From Flavobacteriales bacterium (GTDB taxonomy: Bacteria > Bacteroidota > Bacteroidia > Flavobacteriales_D > Crocinitomicaceae), in assembly GCA_947449575.1 (NCBI GenBank), contig CANFRV010000010.1, positions 46,608 through 110,607 on the forward strand: a stretch of DNA of 64,000 nucleotides, in the 5' to 3' direction. This document shows, in pieces, positions 8,949-19,800 of the stretch. Position 1 is the first letter of the stretch. Each line of letters opens with the position of its first letter. The notes beneath the pieces were generated by a model. It was not told the origin of the DNA, did no database searches, and was given only the letters and a program-made list of their open reading frames with translations. The position numbers and the translations under genes were made by a program.

Positions 8949-9953
8949 ATGCGATCAATGAATATTTTTTATTTTTTAACAGTCGTGCAATTCTGCTTAA
9001 TGCAAGCAACCTTTGCGCAAGATTTTCATTTAGCTCAATATGAATCAAATCCATTAAATTTAAATCCGGCATTAAATGGTGAACGACTTTCAGAAAATAA
9101 AGGGATTCATTACAATTTCAATTATCGGGATCAAATAGCAAATTATTCGGATGCACCAGGTTCATTTAAAAGTTTTGCCGCGGGTATAGATATTCCTATT
9201 AATTCTAAATTTTCGATAGGCCAATATTATGGAAATAATAAAAGTGTTGACGGTGTTTTTAATTCAAATAACTTTATGTTTTCAACAGCATATAGAATTA
9301 ATCATTCTGATGCAAGAGATGGGGAAAATTTATCTGTTGGAGTACAATTGGGTGTTTTAAACACAGCTTTTAATCCGCAAAATTTTACCTATGGATCACA
9401 ATATTCAGCAAGTGCTGCTGATGGTTTTGACAGGAACATATCTAGCGGTGAAAATTTGACGGTTTTAAGTGTGTATAAGTTTAATGTCAATTTAGGGGTA
9501 TACTATAGAAAAAAACTTTTAAACGATAAGTTAACTGTTTATGGTGGTGCATCCGTTTACAATATTTCAAACCCCTCGAAAGAAATAAATGGCGTTCAGT
9601 TGCCAATCGCATTAAAATACAATGTAAATATTGGTGCGATTTATAAGGTAGATGAAAAATTAACAGTAAAACCTCAGATTTTAATTATGGCCCAAAACAA
9701 GGCAAATGAATTAAACGCTGGGTTATTGTTGTATTATAAGTTGACGAATGATTATGAAACCATTTTTGGTTTGGGCGTTAGAAATAAAAATGCAATTATT
9801 TTTAATTTTGGGCTACGCGTAAAAGAAAACACGTTTAGAGCTAGTTACTGTGCTGTTAACAGTTATTTGTATGAATATAAAAATAAGGGATTAGAATTTT
9901 CTGTTACGCACACAGCAAAGAAAAAGATTAAAAAAGCAGTAAATGATATGTAA
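8949..9953 (+). CDS. PorP/SprF family type IX secretion system membrane protein
   Basis: The 334-residue protein has a signal peptide (about 1-23, ending TFAQ) and the family's opening FHLAQYESNPLNLNPAL, followed by a predicted outer-membrane beta-barrel of Gly/aromatic-rich strands. It starts one base after the stop codon (TAA) of the type B sorting-domain protein, so the two are co-transcribed. In this family each paralogue usually serves the cargo encoded beside it, so this one is inferred to bring the nine-PKD protein to the surface. It is a paralogue, not necessarily the core PorP. The ending is basic (KKKIKKAVNDM). Confidence 0.9.
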   Translation: MRSMNIFYFLTVVQFCLMQATFAQDFHLAQYESNPLNLNPALNGERLSENKGIHYNFNYRDQIANYSDAPGSFKSFAAGIDIPINSKFSIGQYYGNNKSVDGVFNSNNFMFSTAYRINHSDARDGENLSVGVQLGVLNTAFNPQNFTYGSQYSASAADGFDRNISSGENLTVLSVYKFNVNLGVYYRKKLLNDKLTVYGGASVYNISNPSKEINGVQLPIALKYNVNIGAIYKVDEKLTVKPQILIMAQNKANELNAGLLLYYKLTNDYETIFGLGVRNKNAIIFNFGLRVKENTFRASYCAVNSYLYEYKNKGLEFSVTHTAKKKIKKAVNDM

Positions 9954-10053
9954 ATAGCATCTATTGCTTTTTATATTTCGTTTAATTTAGAAGCCCTCAC
10001 GAATTCAATTCATCTCTTTTCAGTATCTTTACCCTTCAAAAGAACACTTTTTC

Positions 10054-12108
10054 ATGAGTAAAGCAAAATATACTGTCACGGCAGCCCTTCCATATGCTAA
10101 CGGCCCCCTTCATTTAGGACACGTTGCGGGCGTTTATCTTCCTGCTGATATTTTCGTTCGCTTTTTGCGCATGAATAATCACGATGTAGCCTTTATTTGT
10201 GGGAGTGATGAACATGGTGCTGCGATTACGTTGCGAGCAAAAAAAGAAGGAATTTCACCTCAAGAAATTGTCGATAAATACAACGAACAAATTGGAAAAT
10301 CATTTCGTGATTTCGATATTTCGTTTGATATTTTTCACCGAACGTCTTCTCCAATTCACCATGAAACAGCGCAAGATTTCTTTAAGGTATTGCACGCTAA
10401 AGGAAAACTCACGGAAGAAACTTCGGAGCAATATTATGATGAAGAATATAGTCAGTTTTTAGCAGATCGCTACATTACGGGTGAATGTCCGAAATGTCAA
10501 AATCCTTCTGCGTATGGAGATCAATGTGAAAAATGTGGATCCGATTTAAGTCCGACAGAATTGATTAATCCAACATCTACTTTAAGTGGAAAAACACCCA
10601 TATTAAGAGAAACATCTCACTGGTATTTGCCAATGAATCGCCATGAAGATTGGTTGAGAGAGTGGATCAAGGAAGGGAAACTCGATGGCGTTCAACAACA
10701 CGATCCAAAATTATGGCGAAACCAAGTGAATGGTCAATGCATGTCATGGATCGATGGTGGTTTGCACTCAAGAGCAATGACAAGAGATTTGGATTGGGGG
10801 GTGAAAGTTCCGTTGCCAAATTCTGAAGGAAAGGTTTTATATGTGTGGTTGGATGCGCCGATTGGATATATTTCAGCGACCAAACAATGGGCCTTGGACA
10901 ATAATAAAGACTGGAAAGATTACTGGACAGGGGATCGTAAATTGATTCATTTTATAGGGAAAGATAACATCGTATTTCACGCAATTATTTTTCCAATTTT
11001 ATTAAGAGATCATGGAGATTTGATCCTTCCTGACAATGTGCCTGCGTATGAATTTTTGAATTTAGAGGGCGATAAATTTTCCACTTCTCGAAACTGGGCT
11101 GTATGGCTTCATGAATACATGGAATCCTATCCAGAGAAAAGTGATGAGTTAAAATATGTGTTGACATCCATTGCCCCTGAATCTAAGGACAGTGAATTTA
11201 CATGGAAAGAATTTCAAACACGAATTAATTCTGAATTAGCAGACATTTTAGGGAATTTCGTCAATCGCGCGATGGTTCTGACGCAGAAATATTATCAAGG
11301 AATTGTACCTGAAAAAGGCGAATTGACAGAGGAAGACCAACGCGTGCTAAAAGAAATGAACGCTATTCCGGATCGTATTGCGAAATTAGTGTATGCCTAC
11401 AAATTAAGAGATGCGCAAGCAGAGGCGATGAATTTAGCTCGTCTTGGAAACAAATATTTAGCAGAAACGGAACCGTGGAAATTAGTAAAAACGGATGTAG
11501 AAAGAGTAAAAACAATTATGAATATCGCCCTTCAAATTACGGCAAATTTGAGTATTGTTTTACAACCTTTCTTACCAGCAACTGCAAAAAAATTGTCTGA
11601 ATTTTTGAATTTTAATACGACAGATTGGACCAACGCAGGGGGAGATGATTTACTAAAACCAGGACAAATGACTTCCATTCCGTCTATTTTATTTACTAAA
11701 ATTGAAGATGAATTAGTAGCATTTGAAGTCGCGAAATTAACAAAAACGGATGAAAATGTGAGTGCTTTTGAGCCTCAAAAAGAGGTAATAAATTTTGAAG
11801 ATTTCGGTAAAATGGACATTCGTTTAGGGACCATTTTGAGTGCTGAAAAAGTGGAAAAAGCAGATAAATTAGTAAAACTTTTGGTGGACACGGGCATCGA
11901 TAAACGAACGATTGTTTCCGGAATAGCAGAACATTATTCACCAGAAGAAATCGTTGGTAAAACCGTGAGTGTTTTGATGAATTTAGCCCCACGAAAAATC
12001 AAAGGAATTGAATCCCAAGGAATGATTTTGATGGCCGAAAATGAAGAAGGAAAGTTAAGTTTTATGACCCCGGAAAAAGGATTTTCTGCGGGCGGAACGA
12101 TTTGTTGA
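10054..12108 (+). CDS. metG: Methionyl-tRNA synthetase
   Basis: This cytoplasmic class I synthetase attaches methionine to tRNA-Met. It has 684 residues. The HIGH motif is HLGH (20-23), the zinc knuckle has Cys pairs at about 145/148 and 159/162, and the KMSKS equivalent is FSTSR at about 342-346. The anticodon-binding helices occupy about 390-560. A C-terminal Trbp111-like tRNA-binding/dimerisation domain runs from about 580 (INFEDFGKMDIRLG) to the end. Length and layout are typical of Bacteroidota MetG. A TATCTTTA box at 10024-10031 is a possible -7 element 22 bases before the ATG. The stop codon overlaps the start of the next small gene. Confidence 0.98.
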   Translation: MSKAKYTVTAALPYANGPLHLGHVAGVYLPADIFVRFLRMNNHDVAFICGSDEHGAAITLRAKKEGISPQEIVDKYNEQIGKSFRDFDISFDIFHRTSSPIHHETAQDFFKVLHAKGKLTEETSEQYYDEEYSQFLADRYITGECPKCQNPSAYGDQCEKCGSDLSPTELINPTSTLSGKTPILRETSHWYLPMNRHEDWLREWIKEGKLDGVQQHDPKLWRNQVNGQCMSWIDGGLHSRAMTRDLDWGVKVPLPNSEGKVLYVWLDAPIGYISATKQWALDNNKDWKDYWTGDRKLIHFIGKDNIVFHAIIFPILLRDHGDLILPDNVPAYEFLNLEGDKFSTSRNWAVWLHEYMESYPEKSDELKYVLTSIAPESKDSEFTWKEFQTRINSELADILGNFVNRAMVLTQKYYQGIVPEKGELTEEDQRVLKEMNAIPDRIAKLVYAYKLRDAQAEAMNLARLGNKYLAETEPWKLVKTDVERVKTIMNIALQITANLSIVLQPFLPATAKKLSEFLNFNTTDWTNAGGDDLLKPGQMTSIPSILFTKIEDELVAFEVAKLTKTDENVSAFEPQKEVINFEDFGKMDIRLGTILSAEKVEKADKLVKLLVDTGIDKRTIVSGIAEHYSPEEIVGKTVSVLMNLAPRKIKGIESQGMILMAENEEGKLSFMTPEKGFSAGGTIC

Positions 12109-12503
12109 TGATGGAAAATAACAGCGAATGGATCCATTCTATATTGCCTGAAAAACCATTAGAAAACAACATTTCTCAGCAGCAAAAAACAGCATATAAC
12201 GAAGAATTTATTTTAAAGACACAACAGCAAATCAATAAAGATTTCGCAAAATTTAATTTAGAATTCCGAGAAAGCTTTAATTTAGAGCCTTGGACGAAAG
12301 AAAAAATAGAAGTAGCAATAGGGGAAAATTTGGTGATAATTATCAAGATGGGGGAAACCAAATTGATGCAATTATTATATACTATTGATATTCCAGAACA
12401 GACCTTTTTGAGCCTGACACAAGAAAAAGATTTCATTCAATTGCTCTCTCAAGCAATTTTAAAAAGAGAAGCGATGAAGGTTTTTTTTCGAAGTAAATTT
12501 TAG
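12108..12503 (+). CDS. Conserved-looking small protein of unknown function, coupled to metG
   Basis: The protein has 131 residues and I do not recognise it. The likely ATG at 12108 overlaps the metG stop codon (TGATG), with a second ATG at 12111, so translational coupling is expected. The sequence is rich in Gln, Glu and Lys, soluble, without a signal peptide or membrane segment. It looks like a helical N-terminal half followed by a mixed alpha/beta half (EKIEVAIGENLVIIIKMG). Codon use looks like that of the neighbours. Position suggests a cytoplasmic role but no function can be assigned. Confidence 0.65.
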   Translation: MMENNSEWIHSILPEKPLENNISQQQKTAYNEEFILKTQQQINKDFAKFNLEFRESFNLEPWTKEKIEVAIGENLVIIIKMGETKLMQLLYTIDIPEQTFLSLTQEKDFIQLLSQAILKREAMKVFFRSKF

Positions 12504-12877
12504 TGCTTTTTTACTGAATTAAAAGATCGATTTGATACTGAATATTTTAAAAAATGGGGGAGGTAAATGGATTTTTTTCACACTTAAATAATGCAGTAAA
12601 AAAGAATACAGATTGAAAATTTATGCGCGAAATAATTTGACGATGTTTTTAGTTATAACCCTTCTTTTTTTATCTACTATTTTTATAAAAAAAAGGTTCT
12701 TGTACAAGCTCAAAAAACAGAAAATATTTATTTTTAAAAGGCTTCGATTTAAGAAATAGAAATACAACTTTTCCTTCCTAAAACAGATGAAAAATTTACG
12801 GACAAAAAATAAGTATTTTTCTCTTTGAGTTTCACAGCACAAATGAGTAGTTTTACATTCTCAATAAAAAAGCCCAC
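12504..12877. other. AT-rich noncoding gap before pyrF
   Basis: The stretch is strongly AT-rich with homopolymer runs. No convincing gene or terminator was seen. A TAGTTTTA box at 12848-12855 may be the -7 element for pyrF, 22 bases before its ATG. A minus-strand frame here (12621-12842) is low-complexity and was rejected as a gene. Confidence 0.6.
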
Positions 12878-13696
12878 ATGACACGTCAAGAATTGATAGC
12901 GCAAATTCGAATAAAAAAATCATTTCTGTGCGTTGGATTAGATCCAGACATTTCCAAAATACCGGCTCACTTGCTAAAAACAAACGATCCAATTTTCGAA
13001 TTCAATAAGGCGATTATAGATGCGACGAAAGATTTTTGCGTGGCTTATAAACCAAACATTGCGTTTTACGAATGTCACGGACCAAAAGGGTGGGAATCAT
13101 TGAAGAAAACATTGGACTACATTCCTAAAAACATTTTCACCATTGCTGATGCAAAACGAGGTGATATTGGTAACACATCCACTTATTATGCGAAAACCTT
13201 TTTTGAGTATTTAGCATGTGATTCGGTGACGGTTGCTCCGTATATGGGAGAAGATAGTGTGACCCCTTTTTTAGAGTTTGACAATAAATGGGTTATTTTA
13301 TTGGCCTTAACATCCAACAATGGCGCATTGGATTTTCAATTGTTGACAGATAAAAATGGCGAACAATTGTATAAAAAGGTTCTACAGAAAGCAGCAACTT
13401 GGGGAACATCGGAAAACATGATGTTTGTTGTTGGTGCCACCAGAGCGGAAGATATAGGAGAAGTAAGAAAATTAGTTCCCAATCATTTTTTCTTAGTTCC
13501 TGGCGTTGGCGCACAAGGTGGTTCTTTGGAAGACGTTACGAAGTATGGCTGGAACCAAGATTGTGGATTACTCGTAAATTCATCTCGCGGAATACTATAC
13601 GCCTCAAGTTCGGAAGATTTTGCAGAAAAAGCAGGTATAGAAGCTAAAAACCTACAAGTGCAAATGGCGAAAATATTAGCTTCTAAAGGGTTTTAA
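12878..13696 (+). CDS. pyrF: Orotidine 5'-phosphate decarboxylase
   Basis: This enzyme decarboxylates OMP to UMP, the last step of de novo pyrimidine synthesis, in the cytoplasm. The protein has 272 residues and belongs to the longer type 2 subfamily. The start (LCVGLDPD) is typical. The catalytic Asp-Lys pair lies in [11 protein letters not shown] (Asp91, Lys93). The phosphate-binding end includes VPGVGAQGG near 209 and the VNSSRGI segment near 229. It stands alone on the plus strand and converges on the radical SAM gene, with only 29 bases between stop codons. Confidence 0.96.
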   Translation: MTRQELIAQIRIKKSFLCVGLDPDISKIPAHLLKTNDPIFEFNKAIIDATKDFCVAYKPNIAFYECHGPKGWESLKKTLDYIPKNIFTIADAKRGDIGNTSTYYAKTFFEYLACDSVTVAPYMGEDSVTPFLEFDNKWVILLALTSNNGALDFQLLTDKNGEQLYKKVLQKAATWGTSENMMFVVGATRAEDIGEVRKLVPNHFFLVPGVGAQGGSLEDVTKYGWNQDCGLLVNSSRGILYASSSEDFAEKAGIEAKNLQVQMAKILASKGF

Positions 13697-13725
13697 AAGA
13701 ATGCTGCCGGGAAATATTTAGTAAT

Positions 13726-15618
13726 TTATTTCTTTTTCCTTCTATCTTCCAACCATTTAGGAAGGGGTTTTCCTCCATCCTGATCTCCCAATAATTTTTC
13801 AATTAACTCTGGTCGATTTGCTTTTTGAAGTCTTTGTCTGATCCAATCACGGTTTTCACGTTTGTACCAGAAGAAAAATTTATTTTGATTTTGTTTTTCT
13901 TCTTTTGTTTTAACGGTATTTATTGGTTTTAAAGTATACGGATGAACGCCACTGTAATAGATGACTTCCGCTACTGTCATTGGAGTAGGAGTGAAATCTT
14001 GCACTTGTTCCAATTGGAACCCCATGTCTTTCGTTTCTGCAGCTAAATTGGCCATGTCTTCTTCCTCACATCCTGGATGAGACGAGATAAAATACGGAAT
14101 CAATTGTTGTTTTTGCAAACCGTGTTTTTCACACACTTTGTCGTATTTCTCTTTGAATTTATGGAAATATTTGAAAGAAGGTTTACGCATGACACGTAAA
14201 GTCGCATCGGATGTGTGTTCGGGAGCAACTTTCAATCTTCCACTCACATGGTGAACAACTAATTGCTCAATGTATTCGTCGTGGTTTCCATCTGAATTGT
14301 TTTTATTGAAATCGTCTACTAATAAATCGTAACGAACTCCAGAACCAACAAATGCTTTTTTAACTTTTGGATTAGCGTCCACTTTTTTATACAATTCAGT
14401 CATCGGCTTGTGCGACGTATCTAAATTATTACAAATGACAGGATGAATACAACTCGGACTTGAACAACGTGCGCAAATATCTTCGTCTTTTCCTTTCATT
14501 TTGTACATGTTTGCTGAAGGTCCACCCAAATCAGAAATGTATCCTCTGAAATCTGGATCAGCAGTTACTTTATCAACTTCTGCTAAAATTGATTTTTCAC
14601 TTCTGGAAGCAATGAATTTTCCTTGGTGCGCAGATATGGTACAAAAACTACAACCCCCAAAACATCCACGGTGCATGTTGATCGAAAACTTGATCATGTC
14701 GTACGCTGGAATTGCTCCTCTGTTTTTATATTTCGGATGAGGTAAACGGGTGTACGGTAAATCAAATGTTTTATCAATTTCGTTTTCCGTCATCGTTTTA
14801 TACGGCGGATTAATTACCAAAACTTGATCACCAACATTTTGTATAATTCGATTTGCTTGCCATTTATTGGATTCTACCTCAACAATTTTGAAATTGGCTG
14901 CGTATTTTATTTTATCACTTAAACAGTCTTCGTGACTAGACATTTCAACGGTTTCCCAATTTTTATTTTTGGGTAATTCTTCTGATTTATCTTGTAAGAA
15001 AGCTACTTGTTTTAACGTTCTTAAACTATTAAATTGAACTCCTTTTTTAACCAATTTCAACAATTCACGCAAAGGTTGATCTCCCATTCCGTAAACCAAC
15101 ATATCTGCTTTTGAATCTACTAAAATAGAAGGCATTAATTGGTCTTTCCAATAATCGTAATGGGTAACACGACGAAGAGACGCTTCAATTCCACCAATTA
15201 AAATCGGAACATCAGGATACAATTCTCTTAAAATATTGCAATAAACAATCGTTGCATAATCCGGACGAAATCCAGCTACTCCTCCTGGCGTATAAGCATC
15301 TGTAGAACGTAATCTTTTATTGGCTGTATAATGATTCACCATAGAATCCATACAACCAGCAGTAACACCAAAGAAATATTTTGGGCGACCTAATTTCTTA
15401 AAATCACGTAAGTCATCTTTCCAGTTTGGTTGGGCAACAATTCCCACTTTAAAACCTTCATCTTCCATGATACGACTAATTACAGCAGTTCCAAAAGCAG
15501 GATGATCGATATACGCATCACCAGAAATGATGACAACATCGCATTCACTCCACCCTCTTTTTTCTACCTCTTTTTTCGTGGTTGGTAACCAGTCTGTAAT
15601 TGGCCTTTCATTTGTCAT
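13726..15618 (-). CDS. YgiQ family radical SAM protein
   Basis: The 630-residue protein starts with the family signature (PITDWLPTTKKE, then WSECDVVIISGDAYIDHPAFG), which forms a cobalamin-binding-like N-terminal domain. The radical SAM 4Fe-4S motif CFGGCSFC lies near 316-325 and is followed by ISAHQGKFIASRS. A Cys-rich segment (CARCSSPSCIHPVIC) follows near 380-395. The family is widespread but its reaction is not established. The start is supported by homology-like conservation from residue 5 and by the promoter box directly upstream. It is transcribed divergently from the lipoprotein gene. Confidence 0.92.
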   Translation of the reverse strand: MTNERPITDWLPTTKKEVEKRGWSECDVVIISGDAYIDHPAFGTAVISRIMEDEGFKVGIVAQPNWKDDLRDFKKLGRPKYFFGVTAGCMDSMVNHYTANKRLRSTDAYTPGGVAGFRPDYATIVYCNILRELYPDVPILIGGIEASLRRVTHYDYWKDQLMPSILVDSKADMLVYGMGDQPLRELLKLVKKGVQFNSLRTLKQVAFLQDKSEELPKNKNWETVEMSSHEDCLSDKIKYAANFKIVEVESNKWQANRIIQNVGDQVLVINPPYKTMTENEIDKTFDLPYTRLPHPKYKNRGAIPAYDMIKFSINMHRGCFGGCSFCTISAHQGKFIASRSEKSILAEVDKVTADPDFRGYISDLGGPSANMYKMKGKDEDICARCSSPSCIHPVICNNLDTSHKPMTELYKKVDANPKVKKAFVGSGVRYDLLVDDFNKNNSDGNHDEYIEQLVVHHVSGRLKVAPEHTSDATLRVMRKPSFKYFHKFKEKYDKVCEKHGLQKQQLIPYFISSHPGCEEEDMANLAAETKDMGFQLEQVQDFTPTPMTVAEVIYYSGVHPYTLKPINTVKTKEEKQNQNKFFFWYKRENRDWIRQRLQKANRPELIEKLLGDQDGGKPLPKWLEDRRKKK

Positions 15619-15622
15619 AGTG

Positions 15623-15630
15623 CAAAGTTA
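15623..15630 (-). promoter_or_regulatory. TAACTTTG -7 box, 4 nt before the YgiQ-family start codon
   Basis: Read on the minus strand, TAACTTTG matches TAnnTTTG and ends only 4 bases before the ATG at 15618. If it is used, transcription would start at or within a base or two of the start codon, giving a leaderless mRNA. No clear TTG was seen at the -33 position. Confidence 0.55.
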
Positions 15631-15816
15631 CGTCAATAATTTGGGATGAAGAAAATATGGAATTCTTCATTTTTATAAAAGTAGAACTTAAATTTAAAAA
15701 TGGCCCACAATTTTTTAACTTTTCGATCAAAAAATGGGGAAATTCCGGATAAAAAAGCACATAATTAATTTTAAAAAAAGATTTACAAGAAATGCCCTAT
15801 TTTTCTAGAAAGCTAT

Positions 15817-15824
15817 TATCTTTA
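15817..15824 (+). promoter_or_regulatory. TATCTTTA -7 box, 5 nt before the lipoprotein start codon
   Basis: TATCTTTA is a one-base variant of TAnnTTTG, and the same octamer precedes metG and leuS. Only CTCTA separates it from the ATG at 15830, so a leaderless transcript is predicted. No -33 TTG was seen at the expected distance. Confidence 0.45.
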
Positions 15825-15829
15825 CTCTA

Positions 15830-16876
15830 ATGAGAAAAAATCTTCGCATCACTTGTATCATGCTACTTTTACTCACTTCTTGTAAGTCGCGAGATAATTT
15901 GGTTGTCAATAAGGAGCAACAATCGTATCCGGTTTCCTTACTAAATCTCAACACTTTATTAATAGAAGAAGAAAATGATGTTTCTTTCCCTATTTGGTTT
16001 AATGATTCTATGATTAAAGCGCATGGAATTAATAAGATCACCCGTAAATCTTTTCCAAAAAATGATTTTGATGGTGATGAAGAATCATCCAGTGTTTCAA
16101 GTATTGTTCCACGTGAAATAAGAGAGTATTATTTTGATAATAAAGGATTTATTAGCCAATTAAATGTCCATAATTATTATGATGATAGAGAAATAGGATC
16201 GGTACTTTTTAGTTATTCAGGTGAGAGAGACGGATATGGTTTTTCAAAAGTTAAACAGAATACTTTTGTCTCAAAAACAACGAAGCCATTTTCTGAAAAT
16301 GAAGAATCTCTAGATCCTGATACACGTGAATTGGATTTCAGAATGCATGAAAAACGAAAAACCTATAATAGATGCTTAGTATACCAAGATATGGAAACGG
16401 GAGATTTCCTTTTTAATATTTTAAACAGAAAATCATTTGGTTCATTATCAATCGATTCAATGTTATCCCCGACACCAAAGGACCATCTTGTGTGGGGGGA
16501 ACCATGTCGACCAATAAAAAAATACCAAGTGTCGAATAAAGTAAATGAAAGCAATGTCCGAATCATTAGTTACTATAAAATGCACCCAAACGTAATTAAC
16601 TATTGGGTAAAAAAAGACTATCCATTTGAACATAAAAGAGATTTCACCTACTCTAAGAAAGGGGTATGTGTTGGGTACATTGATTCTACTTTTAGCGATG
16701 AAAAGTATATTACTCGAATCGTTTCTGAAATTCAATACAATAAAAATGAAGAGCCGAGTCGAATAATACATAGAAAAGAAAGCCCCACAAAGGAACTTCA
16801 ATTTTTTACGCTTGAAATTTTTGAATATGAAAGAAATCAGCAGCTAAAAGCGGCACCGAAAGGATCGGCGAAATAG
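15830..16876 (+). CDS. Putative lipoprotein of unknown function
   Basis: The 348-residue protein has an N-terminal signal with a lipobox (LLLLTSC, Cys at about 18), so it is probably lipid-anchored in the envelope. The rest is polar, rich in Asp, Glu, Lys and Tyr, with no domain I recognise. Segments such as YYFDNKGFISQLNVHNYYDD and FTYSKKGVCVGYIDS suggest YD/WG-like beta repeats. It lies 17 bases upstream of the giant MORN-repeat gene, so the two likely form an operon and may work together. Confidence 0.75.
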   Translation: MRKNLRITCIMLLLLTSCKSRDNLVVNKEQQSYPVSLLNLNTLLIEEENDVSFPIWFNDSMIKAHGINKITRKSFPKNDFDGDEESSSVSSIVPREIREYYFDNKGFISQLNVHNYYDDREIGSVLFSYSGERDGYGFSKVKQNTFVSKTTKPFSENEESLDPDTRELDFRMHEKRKTYNRCLVYQDMETGDFLFNILNRKSFGSLSIDSMLSPTPKDHLVWGEPCRPIKKYQVSNKVNESNVRIISYYKMHPNVINYWVKKDYPFEHKRDFTYSKKGVCVGYIDSTFSDEKYITRIVSEIQYNKNEEPSRIIHRKESPTKELQFFTLEIFEYERNQQLKAAPKGSAK

Positions 16877-16893
16877 ATAAAAAATATAAACAA

Positions 16894-19800
16894 ATGAACA
16901 ATAAAATCATGAAAGCGCAACTACTTTACTTTTTCCTTTTTTTCCTTTCTGTGCCTGTTTTTTCACAAAAAATTGACACGGTTACATATAACGGGAAGGG
17001 GTATTATATTTATCCATTTAGATATAGTATTGAACCGCATGATTATTATTATAGATTTTTTGATTTTTCAAAAAACAAAAAGATGATGGTGAATATGTTG
17101 AAAGAAACTACTTGGAAGGATCTTTCTGAAGCGGAACTCAAAATCACTTTAAAAAAGTACCTGCAGGATCTAAAATATTTTGAAAAGTTTGCCAAAAAAT
17201 CGACAACAAAAATTGATAAAGATTTAAAGCAAATAGTCTTATCAAATTCTTCACCACTGATAGAATGTATTTATTTATATAATTTTGACATTAAGCCCTG
17301 CTTAGATAATATTCCAGATGGGACGTATATTCAATATTTCCAAGACATTGGAATACTAGATATAAATCAAAAATATTCGATTATTGAAAACAAGATTTCA
17401 GGATTTTTTACGATAAAAAACAACCTACTTGATGGCGAAGCAATGTGGTTTAATTACGATGGTGACACGTTAAAAAGAGGCGTATTTAAAAATGGGTTAA
17501 AAGAAGGCCCGTGGACTTTAGAAAACAGAAAAATCCAGTTAAAAACGCAATTGGAAAAGGAGCATTACCTCAAAAATGGTGTTCCTGATATCGACACAAC
17601 GACGGAAATTACCTTTTTTAAAAATGGAGTGAAAAACGGGTTTTATCGAAAGGACCAGGGCTCTAATTATCCTTCAATAACAGGTAATTATACAGATAAT
17701 GAAGAAAGCGGACATTGGGAAGAAAGAGAACAACAGTTGAAAAACAATCTTTTTACGAAGTTAGAGCTTATGCAAAATCAGCAGGAGTTGCGAAATAATA
17801 ACGTGATAACAGCCGAATACACGTATGCTGATAAAAAAATAAGTGTAAAACAGCCGATTATTAGAAATGGGTTAATCTTACCTTATTATACGGAAGGATT
17901 TAATTTTGGATTTGATTATACTCCTATTTCTATTCCAACAGAGTATTTTACTATCGGTTTTGAACAACAAACAGAACTTGATATTGAGGAGGAGAAAATG
18001 AACTCCTACGAGGGAGATGATTATGAAAATGAAGACGGTTATGAAGAATATGTTGAGGAGGAATATATTGAAGAAGGCTATATCGATGGTGTAAGAAATG
18101 CTTTTGTCTACGATGAAAAAAATGAAAGAAACATAGAAAGAAGTAAAGCAATTGATAGCCTTGGCCTAACTTATATATACGACGGAAAATATGAAAGGCA
18201 CTATCCGAATGGTCAATTGATGTTTCATTATGATTTTGTCAATGGAAAATTAGTAAAAGAAGACACGATTTTTTGGGATAATGGCACCCCTTATGATGTT
18301 GTGACCTATAATTCTGATTCGGCAATTTTTATCCAATCTGTGTATGATTATGATGGGAAATTATACAATGAATTAGTTTTTGACGCAGAAGGGAATTTTA
18401 AAAGAATGAATTTTGAACCGAAATTAACCAAAGTGGCAGTCATTGATGGCTTACCGTTTATTGACGACCAAAGTATAGAGGTGTATCATTACGATGCAAC
18501 CGAAAAACTCAAAACGGTACTGCTGGATGATTCCATCGTTTTATACAAATCCTTGAATAAAAATGATACTACGATTTGCTTAGAAAAAATCTATTTTCCT
18601 AAAGACCGAGTTCTAAAAAGCACGAGTTATTCAATGACGGGGAAAAAAGCGCACCAGAGCGAAATTGTATTTAACCCCGACTTTAATAGTTATACCGGAA
18701 CAGAAACACATTTTGTAGAGAATCTTTCTTTAAGAACTCAAAAATCAGCCTCTTATGATAGGAATTACAACATCATCGATGCAAAGTTGTATGATTCATT
18801 CCCTCAACTATTAATAGGACAAGAGAATATATTCGATTTTACAACTGACAATACTATTTACCTAAACAATACGCCATTCTCTGGTCCGGTTTCTGTTACC
18901 TTAAACACAAAAAAGGTGAAATATAAAGCGAAGAATGGGCTAGAAATTTTTATGCCTATTCATTGGAGTTTCTCTACTAAATTAGAAAAAGATTACGCTA
19001 ATTACCGGCTAAAAGGAAAAGTTAAATTTCCTCTTTTGTTAGATGTAATTAATCAATCTCAAGTCTATGAAAATTACGGTAATTTATTTTGTGCAGAATT
19101 CTTCTCCTTCCTAGGAAATGAAGTATACTATCCAAGTATTCAATATTATCAAGGGTTTGGATACGGGCAAGATCAAGAAGAGGAAAATTCAGTAGAAGGT
19201 GATGAAGAAATAAATGATAAAAGATCCAAACAAAAAAAGTTTAGCTACGACGAAAAAGATCATGAGCCGAGCGCTAAAAAAATACAAGGAAATTTAAAAG
19301 CTGGAAAACCAGAAGGAATTTGGGAAATAGAGGATCAATTTGGTCATATTCAAACAAGTATTCAATACTTAAACGGTGAAATGAATGGCGCAGTAAAACA
19401 ATATTCCTACGTAGAAGGAAAGCCAAATGCTAAAAGTAAGAAAGCGAATGATTACGAAGAAGAGTATTATGAAGGATATGAAGAGAATAATGGACCTTCT
19501 TTCATGCACGATTCTGTGCCCAAGAGAAAAACGAATTATCTTTCTTCCGTAGGATACTATAAAAATGGCCTTCCAAGCGGCAGTTTTACTACGTATAATT
19601 GGTTAGGAGAAATACAGTCTTCGGAAAATTATATAGAAGGCTACCAAGAAGGGCAGGCTTTTCAAAGGAATAAATTAGCGCATACAAAAAAGAATTTTCA
19701 TCTTGGAAGGTTGGATGGATATGTTCAAACCTTCTTAACATTACCAGGAAAAGACTCGGTTTTATTATATGATCTCAATTATCAAAATGGATTATTACAA

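Noticed and set aside
10000..10053. SAM or other riboswitch before metG
   Set aside because: The gap is short and no riboswitch core or terminator was visible.
12621..12842. Minus-strand frame of 73 codons before pyrF
   Set aside because: Low-complexity, Lys/Phe-rich translation from AT-rich noncoding DNA, with no promoter or motif.
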